Source: Embleya sp051903075 (GTDB lineage Bacteria > Actinomycetota > Actinomycetes > Streptomycetales > Streptomycetaceae). Taken from it: a stretch of 64,000 nucleotides of DNA. Where the stretch lies: NCBI RefSeq assembly GCF_051903075.1, contig NZ_CP182422.1:3224001-3288000 (forward strand). Reading direction: 5' to 3'. The notes beneath the pieces are model-generated. The model was not told where the DNA came from, did no database searches, and saw nothing but the letters and a program-made list of their open reading frames with translations. Both the position numbers and the translations under genes were made by a program. Shown in pieces: positions 33,230 through 43,185 of the stretch (within the stretch, counting starts at the first letter, position 1; the number at the start of each line of letters is the position of its first letter).

Positions 33230-33937
33230 CTACCGCGTGGTCAGCGACCCCAACATCCGATCCGCCAACGGGACCACCTGGTCGTCGACCACGATCACCG
33301 TCAGCCGGTGCCGCGGGATGCCGGCGAAGGCGGGCTTGACGCGGCTGATGCCCGGGAGGTCGGCGGCCAGGGCTCGGGCCTGGGGCGCCAGGTCGGCGGG
33401 GTGGTAGACGGTGGTCGCCGGGACGGCGCCGCGGAAGGTGTCGGTTCCGGTCACCTCCCAGCCGGCCGCCTCCAGGCGGCGGGCCATGCGCTTGGCCAGT
33501 GCCGGGACCTTGGTCTGGTCGAGCAGGACGACCTTGCCTCGGCTGCCCCTCGGGACCGGGGGCGCGTGGGCGGGCGGTACCGGGCGGGCGGACGCGGGCG
33601 CGGGGGCGGGCGCTGCCGCCGGAGTGTGCCGGTCCGCCCGACCCGCCGCCACCCGCGTCGCGGGTTCCTCCCCGGCGATGGCGAGCGCGCCCGCCAGGGC
33701 CAGGGCCGCCAGTACGGCCACCGGCACGATCAGGCTTCGCCGGGACCGGGCCGGCGCGGGCGAGTCGTCGATCCGCAGGCCGCCGATCAGGTCGCGCCCG
33801 GACTCCCCCTCGGCCTCCGCCTCCCCCGGGGCGGCCGGCTCCGGGTCGGGTGCTCCCGCGTCCTCGTTGGTCCAGATCAGGCCGTAGCGGCCGAAGCCGT
33901 CGAATACGTCGTACTCGTCCTTGCGGCGCGTGAACAC
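33230..33937 (-). CDS. LytR_C-domain membrane protein
   Basis: A 235-residue protein. An acidic cytosolic N-terminus (about 65 residues) is followed by one membrane helix (LIVPVAVLAALALAGALAIAG), a Pro/Ala-rich linker, and from about 140 a LytR_C domain: KVVLLDQTKVPALAKRMARRL, GWEVTGTDTFRGAVPATTVY and RLTVIVVDDQVVPLADRM. Such proteins occur with LCP cell-wall ligases, though none is encoded here. It is followed on the same strand by otsB and preceded by a DUF3263 gene with only 9 bp between them, suggesting an operon. Confidence 0.85.
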   Translation of the reverse strand: MFTRRKDEYDVFDGFGRYGLIWTNEDAGAPDPEPAAPGEAEAEGESGRDLIGGLRIDDSPAPARSRRSLIVPVAVLAALALAGALAIAGEEPATRVAAGRADRHTPAAAPAPAPASARPVPPAHAPPVPRGSRGKVVLLDQTKVPALAKRMARRLEAAGWEVTGTDTFRGAVPATTVYHPADLAPQARALAADLPGISRVKPAFAGIPRHRLTVIVVDDQVVPLADRMLGSLTTR

Positions 33938-33946
33938 CCGGGCCTC

Positions 33947-34282
33947 TCAGTGCCCGGTACGACGCACGGTGGAGCGGGCCTGCTGGCGGGCCTCGCGCAG
34001 CCGACGCAGCCGCTGGACCAGCATCGGGTCGTGTTCGAGCGCCTCGGGCCGGTCGAGCAGGGTGTTCAGTACCTGGAAGTAGCGCGTCGCGGAGAAGCCG
34101 AAGCGGTCGCGCACGGCACGTTCCTTGGCGCCGGCGTGCTTCCACCACTGGCGCTCGAATTCGAGGATGTCCCGGTCCCGCTCGGACAGGCCGCCGGCCG
34201 GGGTCGCGTCGGGTGCGGTCGCCGCGGCGCCCTGCCCGGGAATCACCGGCGGCTCCGGCCGCACGTCGTGCTCCTCACCCAT
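33947..34282 (-). CDS. DUF3263 family protein
   Basis: A 111-residue protein with the family core LSERDRDILEFERQWWKHAG, RFGFSATRYFQVLNTLLDRPEAL and DPMLVQRLRRLREARQ. This helix-turn-helix-like domain is restricted to actinobacteria and commonly sits directly before a LytR_C protein gene, as here. It is probably DNA-binding or cell-envelope linked, but without proven function. Confidence 0.88.
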   Translation of the reverse strand: MGEEHDVRPEPPVIPGQGAAATAPDATPAGGLSERDRDILEFERQWWKHAGAKERAVRDRFGFSATRYFQVLNTLLDRPEALEHDPMLVQRLRRLREARQQARSTVRRTGH

Positions 34283-34442
34283 CGGTCTTCCCTTCGGTGC
34301 CTCGGGCGGGCCCGTCGACCCGCTCTCGGGCATTGTGCCCGCCGATACCGACGCAGGACCGCACCGGCACGGTGATTCGCCGGAAAAGCCCACGAATCAC
34401 CCGCGAGAGGCGGCCGTCCGGTTGGCCTATATGCTCCGCCGC

Positions 34443-34787
34443 ATGTCTACCTTTGCCGTCCATATCCCCGCCGCCGAACTCGAAGCCGACCCGCTCGACC
34501 CGGCGCAGATCGTCTCCGGCACGCCCGAGGTCTCGGGCAAGGTCCTGTGGGAGTCCGAGGACGGCAGGCAGATCCGCGGCATCTGGCAGATCACCCCCGG
34601 CGTGGTGACCGACACCGAGGCCAACGAGCTGTTCGTGGTGGTCTCCGGCCGCGCCACGATCGAGATCCGCGGCGGCGCGACCATCGAGGTCGGCCCCGGC
34701 GACGCGTGCGTGCTCCAGGAGGGCGACGAGACGGTGTGGACCGTGCACGAGACGCTGCGCAAGGCGTACCACATCACCCTGCCGTAA
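34443..34787 (+). CDS. Cupin-domain protein
   Basis: A 114-residue single cupin (DUF861-like). KVLWESEDGRQIRGIWQITPGVVTDTEANELFVVVSGRATIEIRGG covers motif 1 and VGPGDACVLQEGDETVWTVHETLRKAYHI covers motif 2. Metal ligands are partly replaced (E rather than H in motif 1). Such proteins are linked to ureidoglycine/glycine metabolism or sensing, but the function here is unassigned. It stands alone with a strong terminator behind it. Confidence 0.8.
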   Translation: MSTFAVHIPAAELEADPLDPAQIVSGTPEVSGKVLWESEDGRQIRGIWQITPGVVTDTEANELFVVVSGRATIEIRGGATIEVGPGDACVLQEGDETVWTVHETLRKAYHITLP

Positions 34788-34818
34788 CCGCCCCGCCCGA
34801 ACACGCGCCCGAACACGC

Positions 34819-34853
34819 CGAAGCCCACAGGCCCCCGAGACCTGTGGGCTTCG
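34819..34853. terminator. Bidirectional terminator between cupin and ABC importer genes
   Basis: A perfect 13-bp stem, CGAAGCCCACAGG (34819-34831) with CCTGTGGGCTTCG (34841-34853), and a 9-nt loop lie between the convergent genes. Confidence 0.85.
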
Positions 34854-34906
34854 CGTCGTCCGGGGCGACCACGACCGCCCGAAACGACCGGGCGACCGCC
34901 TTCGAC

Positions 34907-35826
34907 CTACTTCACCGACCCCGCCGTCAACCCCGACACGACGTGCTTCTCGATGTACGCGAACAGGATCACCACCGGCACGATCGCCACCACCGACCCG
35001 GCGAACAGGTACTGCCACTCGACCCGGTAGGCGCCGAGGAAGCTGTTGATCCCGACCGTCAACGGCTGCTTGTCCGGAGTGGTCACCAGGACCAGCGCGA
35101 CGGTGAACTCGTTCCACGCCGCGATGAAGGTGAAGATGACCGCGGTGACGATGCCCGGCATCGCCAGCGGCAGCGTGACCCGACGCAGTGCCCCGAGACG
35201 GGAGGCACCGTCGATCATCGCGGCCTCTTCCAGCTCGACCGGGATCGCACTGAAGTAGGCGGTCAGGATCCACACCGAGAAGGCCAGGTTGAACGCGCCG
35301 TTGACCAGCACGAGCGCCCAGTACGAGTCGAGCAGATCCAGGATGTAGAACTCGCGGTACAGGCCCACCAGGAGCGAGGTCGGCTGGAACATCTGGGTGA
35401 CCAGTACCAGCATCAGGAAGACGCCCCGGCCGCGGAACCGTTTGCGCGCGGTGTAGTAGGCCGCGGGCAGCGAGACCACCAGCACGAGCAGCGTCGACAT
35501 GCCCGCGACCAGCAACGAGACCTTGAGGTTGTCGCCGAGCGTGGACTTGTCCCAGACGTCGACGAAGTTGGCCCACTCGAACTTCGACGGCACGTAGCCG
35601 TCGCTGGTCAACTCGTCCTTCGGCCGCAGGGCGGTGATCGCCATCTCGATGTACGGCGCCACGAACACGATCGCGATCACCCACGCGAGCGCGCCGAACC
35701 ACAGCTGCTTCCGGCTGTACTTCGAGCCCCCGACTACGGGCTTCCCGCGCCTGCTCCCCTTGCCGCCGGCCACGCCCGCAGGTCCTTGCGGGGCGCCGGC
35801 GTCCGGCTCGGCGGTCACGACGGTGC

Positions 35827-35830
<4 letters not shown>
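34907..35830 (-). CDS. Sugar ABC importer permease (MalG type)
   Basis: A 307-residue inner-membrane permease. A ~40-residue cytosolic lead is followed by six helices (WFGALAWVIAIVFVAPYIEM first, LFAGSVVAIVPVVILFAYIE last). The EAA loop is EEAAMIDGASRLGALRRVTLP, which contacts the ATPase. It overlaps the upstream permease gene by ATGA. No dedicated ATPase gene is present, so the importer probably uses the shared MsiK-type ATPase, as many streptomycete sugar transporters do. Confidence 0.92.
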
Positions 35831-36741
<911 letters not shown>

Positions 36742-36786
36742 GGGGCCGTCCTCCTCGTTCGGTGCGCGGACTTGTCCGGTGAGGCG

Positions 36787-38112
36787 TCAGCTCTTCTGCT
36801 GGGCGACGGCCGACTCGGCTTCCTTCTGGAGCTGGTCGAGCACGTCCTTGGGGGACTTCCCGGAGACCGCGCTGCCGAGCTGCTCCTTGATCTTGGGCGA
36901 GAGCACGTCCCACGCGACGTCGTTGAGCGGGTAGAACTTCGCCTTCGGCAGCAGGTCGATGTACGGCTTGAGACCGGCGTTGGCGGGGTTGGCCGTCATC
37001 TTGGCCATCACCGACTTGGTCACCGGCGGGAAGCTGTACTGCTCCTGGAACTTGATCTGCTGCTCGGTGCTGAACGCGTGGTCCACGAACGCCCTGATCT
37101 GGTCCTTGTGGCCGTTCTTCTTGAACGCCATCATCCAGTCGCAGACACCCAGCGTCTCGTTCAGCGGGCCGGTCTTGCCGGGGATGGGCGCCGTCGCGTA
37201 CTTGAGGTTCGGGTAGTCCTTCTTCAGCGTGGCGATCATGGTGGGGTTGCTGTTCACCATGCCGACGCTGCCACCGTAGAAGTCGGTGTAGACGTCCTTG
37301 CGGTTCTTGGTGCCGGGGTTGGACTCGGTCAGTCCGGTCTTGACCAGGTTGTCGTTGACCCAGTTCAGCGCCTCGACGTTGGCCGGGCTGTTGACCGTGT
37401 ACTTGCCGTTGGTCTGGTAGCCGCCGCCGTTGCCGAGCGCCCAGTTCATGAACTCGCCCTGGGCCTCCTCCTTGCCGAGCGGCAGGCCGAAGGGCGTTGC
37501 CACACCGGCGGCCTTGAGCTTGGTCGCGGCGGCCTTGAGCTCGTCCCAGGTCTTCGGCGGCTCGGTGATGCCGGCCTTGGTGAACAGATCCGTGTTGTAG
37601 ATCAATTGCCGGGTGCTGGAGGTGAAGGGAATGCCGTACTGCTTGCCCTTCACGGTCGCGGCCGGGGTGAAGGACTCCACGAAGTCGGCCTTGGTGTCGG
37701 GCGACATGATGTCGTCGACCGGGTAGAGCAGGTCGTCGACGACCTTGTCCGCATAACCGCCGGTCTGCAGCAGGTCGGGCATCTCGTTGTTCTGGACCAT
37801 GGTCGCGACCTGCTTGTCGATGTCATCCCAGTTGATGACCTGCAGGTTCACCTTGATCCCGGGGTACTTCGCGTTGAAGCTCGAAATCACCCCGTTCCAA
37901 TACTTCTGCATGCTGCCGTCGCCGCTGCCGTAGTCCGCCACGACCAACTTGATCGTGCCGTCCTTCGGGGCGCCGGCGGGAGCGCCGGGCGCGGAGGCGC
38001 CGGGGGTCGCCCCCTTGCTGTCGTCGCTGTCGTCGTCCGACCCACCACACGCTGACAGAAGCAGTGCGGCCGACAGTCCTGTCGCCGCCAATGCCATCTG
38101 GTGCCGCTTCAT
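36787..38112 (-). CDS. Sugar-binding lipoprotein of ABC importer
   Basis: A 441-residue family-1 solute-binding protein. The lipobox LLSAC places the lipidated cysteine at C22, followed by a Ser/Asp/Gly linker. The body has INWDDIDKQVATMVQNNEMPDLLQTGGYAD, QYGIPFTSSTRQLIYNTDLF and PKTWDELKAAATKL, typical of malto-/chito-oligosaccharide binders. The nearby ROK kinase and NagA point to an N-acetylglucosamine or chitobiose-type ligand (inference). It opens the transporter operon. A DasR-like site and a dyad lie 180-200 bp upstream. Confidence 0.92.
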   Translation of the reverse strand: MKRHQMALAATGLSAALLLSACGGSDDDSDDSKGATPGASAPGAPAGAPKDGTIKLVVADYGSGDGSMQKYWNGVISSFNAKYPGIKVNLQVINWDDIDKQVATMVQNNEMPDLLQTGGYADKVVDDLLYPVDDIMSPDTKADFVESFTPAATVKGKQYGIPFTSSTRQLIYNTDLFTKAGITEPPKTWDELKAAATKLKAAGVATPFGLPLGKEEAQGEFMNWALGNGGGYQTNGKYTVNSPANVEALNWVNDNLVKTGLTESNPGTKNRKDVYTDFYGGSVGMVNSNPTMIATLKKDYPNLKYATAPIPGKTGPLNETLGVCDWMMAFKKNGHKDQIRAFVDHAFSTEQQIKFQEQYSFPPVTKSVMAKMTANPANAGLKPYIDLLPKAKFYPLNDVAWDVLSPKIKEQLGSAVSGKSPKDVLDQLQKEAESAVAQQKS

Positions 38113-38614
38113 CGCAGAACCGCCTTCATGCCTTCGGGAAAACAGGACCGTTGGGCAGGGTTTCGTGGCGCTAAACCCCATGCGTGCACATGCGCAAAAC
38201 TGTTCGCAACACGGATTTGGAGAAAACTCTTGAGCAGCATCGAGCATTTTGCGGACTCGCCGCGTCGGCAGTCAACACCTCGCCGGAAGAAAGGTCTACA
38301 CCAATCCTGCGATTGGTTGGAGAGGTCGCGGCAGTTTGCCGGGCAATTCGTTACCCGTCCGGGCGCGGATGCGGAGAACCGGCGCGGAGGACGCCTATTG
38401 GATCTTGAAGTGGTCCATCGACGCTTCTTCGAATGATCCATTCCGGTTGTGCACGAATTTTGCATCGAGCAGGCCGGAGGGTTGGTTGGGGAAACGATTC
38501 GGCAGCACTGACAGGCGGCAATGCCCGGAGTTTCGGCCGGAGTTTTGGTGGGTCTCGGACCCGAACGACCCGAACGACCCCAACGGGCCCGAACGGACCC
38601 GAACGACCCGCGGG
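38113..38614 (-). promoter_or_regulatory. Upstream region of the sugar importer operon
   Basis: A 500-bp region without a gene, AT-richer near 38190-38330. It holds AGGTCTACACCA (38292-38303), matching 10 of 12 core positions of the DasR operator TGGTCTAGACCA, overlapped by the perfect dyad ACCAATC-CTGC-GATTGGT (38300-38317). The part at 38540-38610 is a run of short CGAACGACC-type repeats before the DeoR gene stop. Confidence 0.55.
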
Positions 38615-39406
38615 TCAGACCCGGATGACCCGCACGCCCGCGTCCGCGAACGCCGCGGTGGCCTCCTCGGGGGCGTCGGTGTCGGTCACGAGCACGCCGA
38701 CCCGGTCCAGCGGGCAGATCCGGGCGAACGCGCGGCGGCCCAGCTTGGACGAGTCGGCGGCCACCACGACCCGACCGGCGCCGGCGGCCATCAACTGGTT
38801 GATGCTCGCCTCGCCCTCGTGGTGCGCGCTCGCGCCGTGCTCGACGTCGATCGCGTCGACGCCCAGGATGGCCACGTCCAGGGCCACCTCGCGCAGGATC
38901 CCGGTGGCGAGCGGGCCGATCAGCTCGTACGACTGCGGGCGCGCCACCCCGCCCGTGAGCACGATCTTCACGTGCCGCCGCACGGCGAGTTCGCCCGCGA
39001 TGTTGAGCGCGTTGGTAACGATGGTGAACGCCTGCGCGTTCGAGTCGCCCTCGGTGTACAGATCGGCCCGGGCCACCAGCGCGCGGGCCACCTCGGTCAT
39101 CGTGGTGCCGCCGTTGATCCCGACCGTCTCCCCCGGCTTGACCAGGGCCGCCACCGCCTGCGCGATGCGCTGCTTCTCGGACGCGTGTCGGGCGGTCTTG
39201 TAGCGCAGCGGCAGGTCGTAGGAGACCGCGTGCGCGACCGCGCCGCCCCGGGTGCGGGTCAACATCTGCTGCTGCGCGAGCTGGTCCAGGTCGCGGCGGA
39301 TCGTGGCGGGCGAGACGTCCAGCTCCGAGGCCACGTCCTCGACCTCCAGCCGGCCGTGCTTGGCCAGCAATTCGAGGAGTGCACCCCACCGCTCGTAACG
39401 ACTCAC
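38615..39406 (-). CDS. DeoR-family transcriptional regulator
   Basis: A 263-residue regulator. An N-terminal winged HTH (RWGALLELLAKHGRLEVEDVASELDVSPATIRRDLDQL type, residues 5-55) is followed by the DeoR sugar-phosphate sensor with GINGGTTMTEVARAL, TNALNIAGEL, LTGGVARPQSYELIGPLA and AADSSKLGRRAFA. GTG 39406 has GGGAGG upstream. It is divergent from the ROK kinase-NagA pair and upstream of the importer operon, so it probably controls both in response to an amino-sugar phosphate. Confidence 0.92.
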   Translation of the reverse strand: MSRYERWGALLELLAKHGRLEVEDVASELDVSPATIRRDLDQLAQQQMLTRTRGGAVAHAVSYDLPLRYKTARHASEKQRIAQAVAALVKPGETVGINGGTTMTEVARALVARADLYTEGDSNAQAFTIVTNALNIAGELAVRRHVKIVLTGGVARPQSYELIGPLATGILREVALDVAILGVDAIDVEHGASAHHEGEASINQLMAAGAGRVVVAADSSKLGRRAFARICPLDRVGVLVTDTDAPEEATAAFADAGVRVIRV

Positions 39407-39511
39407 TCGCGACCTCCCGCCAGGTCCGACAGCCCGCCCGACTCGTGTCGGATCGTTGCGACCATCCTCCCCGGCCACCCGCGCGCGTCACGCGTCGGGG
39501 GTTTCGGTGAG

Positions 39512-39555
39512 GTTGCGCTCACTCAACGATGCTGTTGCATGTTCATGTTTTCAAC
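39512..39555. promoter_or_regulatory. Candidate DeoR operator region
   Basis: The divergent promoter contains GTTG-N8-CAAC (39512-39527) and TGTTGCATGTTCATGTTTTC (39533-39552). A related TGTTGC...GTTTT element, in reverse orientation, lies upstream of the importer operon near 38194-38212. Shared AT-rich sites of this type suit a DeoR regulator, but the exact operator cannot be fixed by eye. Confidence 0.4.
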
Positions 39556-39642
39556 TGCTATCCAGTGAGCACAAACGCGCATTCTCGGATCCACCCGCCC
39601 TCGGGCCGACAATCTGCCCCATCTACCAGACTTGAGACGCCG

Positions 39643-40608
39643 ATGCCGCACGTGAACATCACGCCGTCCGACCTGTCCGGCGCGGACTGCGTCGTCGCAC
39701 TCGACGTCGGCGGCACCGACATCAAGGGCGGCGTCGTGGACGCGAACGGCGGCCTGGTCTACTCCGAGCGGCGCCCGACCGGACGCACCGACGGCCCCAA
39801 CGCGGTGGTCGCGGGGATCGTCGACTTCGCCGAGGCACTGCGCGATCGCGCGGTCGAACTCGGCGGAGTGCCGCGCGCGGCGGGTGTGGTGGTGCCGGGC
39901 ATCGTTGACGACGCGGCGGGCGTCGCGGTGTGGTCGGCCAGCATCCAGTGGCGCGAGGTGCCGCTGCGCTCGCTGGTCGCCGACCGGCTGGGGCTACCGG
40001 CGGCTTTGAGCCACGACGTGCGTACCGGCGCGCTCGCCGAGGGCCGGTTGGGCGCGGGGCGCGACTGCGACAATTTCCTGTTCGTGGCGATCGGCACCGG
40101 GCTCGCCTCGGTGCTGGTGCTGAACGGACGCCCCTACCCGGGCGCGCACGGGCAGGCCGGCGAGATCGGGCACATCACGGTGCGCCCCGGCGGGGGTAAA
40201 TGTACGTGTGGGGCGGTCGGTTGTCTGGAGGCGCACTTCTCCGGACCCGCGATCGCGCACGCGTTCGCCGAGGCCGCGCCGGGCGACGACCCGCCGCTGA
40301 GCGCGGCCCAGGTGGTCGCCCGGGTCGCCGCGGGCGACCGGGTCGCGGCCGCGGTGTGGGGTCAGGGGTTGTCCGCGTTCGCGGACGGCCTGCTCACCGG
40401 ACTCGCCCTGTACGACCCGAAGTTGCTGGTCATCGGCGGCGGACTCTCGCTCGCCGGGGAGCAGTTGTTCAGCCCCTTGCGGACGCTGCTCGCCGAGCGC
40501 GCCGTGGTCCAACACGTGCCGCCGCTGGTCACCGCGGCACTCGGAGACGAGGCCGGTTGCCGAGGCGCCGGACTGATCGCGTGGGACACCTTGGAGGTGC
40601 GCGGGTGA
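39643..40608 (+). CDS. ROK-family sugar kinase
   Basis: A 321-residue kinase. The ATP phosphate-1 motif is ALDVGGTDIKGG (D21), the zinc-binding ROK signature is GHITVRPGGGKCTCGAVGCLE, and VIGGGLSLAG lies in the C-terminal lobe. It phosphorylates a hexose, and with nagA one base downstream (GTGA overlap) the likely substrate is N-acetylglucosamine or N-acetylmannosamine. The first 14 residues are a short extension compared with minimal ROK kinases. Confidence 0.88.
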   Translation: MPHVNITPSDLSGADCVVALDVGGTDIKGGVVDANGGLVYSERRPTGRTDGPNAVVAGIVDFAEALRDRAVELGGVPRAAGVVVPGIVDDAAGVAVWSASIQWREVPLRSLVADRLGLPAALSHDVRTGALAEGRLGAGRDCDNFLFVAIGTGLASVLVLNGRPYPGAHGQAGEIGHITVRPGGGKCTCGAVGCLEAHFSGPAIAHAFAEAAPGDDPPLSAAQVVARVAAGDRVAAAVWGQGLSAFADGLLTGLALYDPKLLVIGGGLSLAGEQLFSPLRTLLAERAVVQHVPPLVTAALGDEAGCRGAGLIAWDTLEVRG

Positions 40609-41747
40609 CGGTGCTCGGGAATGCGCGCGTGGTGCTGCCCTTCGGGGTGGTCGACGGCGCTTCGGTGCACGTGGTGGGTGAACGGATCGCCTTCGCCGGC
40701 CCCGGTCGGCCGAACGGCTCGGAACCGGTGGTCGACCTCGCGGGCGGCTGGATCGTGCCCGGTTTCGTGGACATGCACGTGCACGGCGGCGGGGGTGGTT
40801 CGTACACCTCCGGCGATCCCGACGAGGCGCTGCGGGTGGCCGAATTCCATCGCTCGCACGGGACCACGACCACGGTCGCCAGCCTGGTCACCGCGTCCCC
40901 GGCGGACCTGCTGCGGATCGTGACCACGCTCTCCCCGCTGGTGCACGACGGCCTGCTGGCGGGGTTGCACCTGGAGGGCCCCTATCTGAGTGCGGCCCGC
41001 TGCGGCGCGCACGACCCGACCCAGTTGCGCGCGCCGGATCGGGACGAGGTCGGCACGCTGCTCAAGGTGGCGAACGGCGCGATTCGCATGGTCACCCTGG
41101 CCCCGGAGCTGCCGGGCGGGGTCGACCTGGTGCGCCGGCTCGCCGACGAGGGGGTGATCGCCGCGGTCGGGCACACCGACGGCACGCACCGGCAGACCCA
41201 CGCGGCGCTGGCCGCGGGCGCGAGTGTGGCCACCCACCTGTTCAACGCGATGCGCAGCGTGCACCACCGCGAGCCGGGGCCGGTCACCGCGCTGCTCCAG
41301 GACAGCGACGCGGTGGTCGAGTTGATCAACGACGGCGTGCACCTGCACCCCAGCGTGGTCAACCTGGCGTACGCGAGCGCGGGCCCGGACCGGGTCGCCT
41401 TCATCACCGACGCGATGGGTGCGGCGGGCATGCCGGACGGCGTCTACCCGCTGGGCGTGATGACCGTGGACGTGGTGGACGGGGTGGCCCGGCTCGCCGG
41501 CGGCGACTCGATCGCGGGCAGCACGCTCACCCTGGACGGGGCGCTGCGCAACGGTGTCGCGGGCGGCCTGCCGATCGCCGACGTGGTGCGCTCGCTCTCG
41601 GCCACGCCCGCGCGGGCACTCGGCCTGGCCGACCGGATCGGCACCCTTGAGCCGGGCAAGCAGGCCGACCTGGTGGTCCTGGACGACGCGCTCCAGGTGC
41701 GCGCGGTGATGGTCGCGGGCGCCTGGGTGGACGAGCGCCGACCCTGA
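40605..41747 (+). CDS. nagA: N-acetylglucosamine-6-phosphate deacetylase
   Basis: A 380-residue amidohydrolase. The metal site has HVH in VPGFVDMHVHGGGG, the ligand glutamate is in GLHLEGPYLS, histidines are in VGHTDGTH and ATHLFNAM, and the catalytic aspartate is in FITDAMGAAG. It turns GlcNAc-6-phosphate into glucosamine-6-phosphate and acetate. GTG start overlaps the kinase stop. Together the pair is a kinase-deacetylase step that feeds imported amino sugar into glycolysis or the cell wall. Confidence 0.95.
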   Translation: MTVLGNARVVLPFGVVDGASVHVVGERIAFAGPGRPNGSEPVVDLAGGWIVPGFVDMHVHGGGGGSYTSGDPDEALRVAEFHRSHGTTTTVASLVTASPADLLRIVTTLSPLVHDGLLAGLHLEGPYLSAARCGAHDPTQLRAPDRDEVGTLLKVANGAIRMVTLAPELPGGVDLVRRLADEGVIAAVGHTDGTHRQTHAALAAGASVATHLFNAMRSVHHREPGPVTALLQDSDAVVELINDGVHLHPSVVNLAYASAGPDRVAFITDAMGAAGMPDGVYPLGVMTVDVVDGVARLAGGDSIAGSTLTLDGALRNGVAGGLPIADVVRSLSATPARALGLADRIGTLEPGKQADLVVLDDALQVRAVMVAGAWVDERRP

Positions 41748-41757
41748 TCGGGGCGAT

Positions 41758-41790
41758 CCGGCCGCCGCGGGGGATGCCCGGGGCGGCCGG
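41758..41790. terminator. Terminator between nagA and the ADP-ribosylglycohydrolase gene
   Basis: CCGGCCGCC (41758-41766) pairs with GGCGGCCGG (41782-41790) around a 15-nt loop, in the 46-bp gap between convergent genes. Confidence 0.7.
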
Positions 41791-41793
41791 CGC

Positions 41794-42897
41794 TCAGGTC
41801 GGCGGGTAGCGCCGGGTCCAGCTCGTGGCCCCCGCCTCGGGGCCGTGCAGCGTGGTGCCCTGGGTCATCTCCATCGCGAAGTCGTCGGCCAGTTGCAGGA
41901 TCGCACCGCGGCCCTCGAGTTCGGCGACCAGGTCGGCGGGCAGCACGGTGTCGCCGTGCATGGCGCCGAGCAGGTTGCCGCAGATCGACCCGGTCGAGTC
42001 GCTGTCCCCGCCGTGGTTGACCGCGAGCAGCAGTCCGGTGCGCATGTCGGGGGCCACCAGGGCGCAGTACAGCCCGATCGACAGCGCCTCCTCGGCGGTC
42101 CAGCCCTGGCCCAGCTCCTCGACCCGCTCGGCCGAGGGCACCCCGGCGCGCACCGCGGTCAGCGCCGCCTCGATCGCCCGCGCCGTCTCGGCGTGCTCCG
42201 GACGGGACTTCACCAATTCCAGGGCGATCCGTACGCCCTCCTCCAACGGCGCGCCCTGCATGACCGCGTGCACGATCACCGCGAACGCGCCCGCCGCGAG
42301 GTAGCCGGTGGGGTGTCCGTGGGTCAACACCGCGCATTCCACGGCGAGTTGGAAAACCAGCTCGGGCCGCCAGCCGACCAGCAGACCGAACGGCGCGGAG
42401 CGCATGACCGCGCCGCAGCCCTTGGAGTCGGGGTTCTTGGGCCGCTCCAGCGTGCCCATCACGCTCTCGTCCTCCAGCCCGCGCAGGCACGCGGACCCGG
42501 GCGCGCGCGAGCTGTACAGCCACTCCTCGCGGACCAGCCAGCCCTCGTCCTTGCGCTCGTCGGGGCCCCATTCGCTCTGGGTGGCCTTCCAGCGCAGGTA
42601 GGCGCCGTGCAGGTCGGTCGGCGGATGCCAGGCCCCGGTGTCCCGGCGCACGTGCGCGCGGATCAGCCCCTCCACCGTGAACAGGGTCATCTGCGTGTCG
42701 TCGGTGATCGCGCCGCGTCGGTGGTACGCCGTCACGTAGCCGGCGACCCCGTCGGGTCCGTGCTGTTCGCGGATTTCCGCGAGACTCAGGAACTCGATCC
42801 CGGCACCGAGCGCGTCCCCGATCGCGCCGCCGACGAGAGCGCCCCGTACACGTGCCCGAAAGTCCTGCAAACGGTCCCTGGACCACAGTGCGGCCAT
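41794..42897 (-). CDS. ADP-ribosylglycohydrolase family protein
   Basis: A 367-residue protein of the DraG/ARH family, which removes ADP-ribose from proteins or nucleic acids using two metal ions. Metal-site motifs are GGAIGDALGAGIEF, RRGAITDDTQMTLF and NHGGDSDSTGSICGNLLGA, in the order seen in active enzymes. ATG 42897 follows GGAGGGA. No ADP-ribosyltransferase is encoded in the window. The gene stands alone between nagA and the AftA-like gene. The substrate is unknown. Confidence 0.92.
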   Translation of the reverse strand: MAALWSRDRLQDFRARVRGALVGGAIGDALGAGIEFLSLAEIREQHGPDGVAGYVTAYHRRGAITDDTQMTLFTVEGLIRAHVRRDTGAWHPPTDLHGAYLRWKATQSEWGPDERKDEGWLVREEWLYSSRAPGSACLRGLEDESVMGTLERPKNPDSKGCGAVMRSAPFGLLVGWRPELVFQLAVECAVLTHGHPTGYLAAGAFAVIVHAVMQGAPLEEGVRIALELVKSRPEHAETARAIEAALTAVRAGVPSAERVEELGQGWTAEEALSIGLYCALVAPDMRTGLLLAVNHGGDSDSTGSICGNLLGAMHGDTVLPADLVAELEGRGAILQLADDFAMEMTQGTTLHGPEAGATSWTRRYPPT

Positions 42898-43185
42898 GTG
42901 TGTTCTCCCTCCCCCGAAGCCCCACCGCAGCGTACCGGCGCGGGCCCGCCGGGGGGTCGCACACGCATCCGAGAGCACGTCGCCGGTGCCAGACCACTCC
43001 TGCCCGGATGATCGTGGGGCGGGATAGGCTGCCGTTCCGAGGTGCAGGGCCTCGACGATTCCGATGGCCGCTACCCCGGCCCGATCGATCTCGGCACCCG
43101 GCTTGCCTCGTTGCTCGAGTCAGTCGATCCGGAAGTCGGCGCAGCCCTCCCGGATCCCATCGAACGGAACCGCTTGGTGGACGTC

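Noticed and set aside
41794..42897. ADP-ribosylglycohydrolase as part of the Ro/ARPP module
   Set aside because: It is 15 kb away behind unrelated genes. Family-level association is interesting, but there is no local linkage here.
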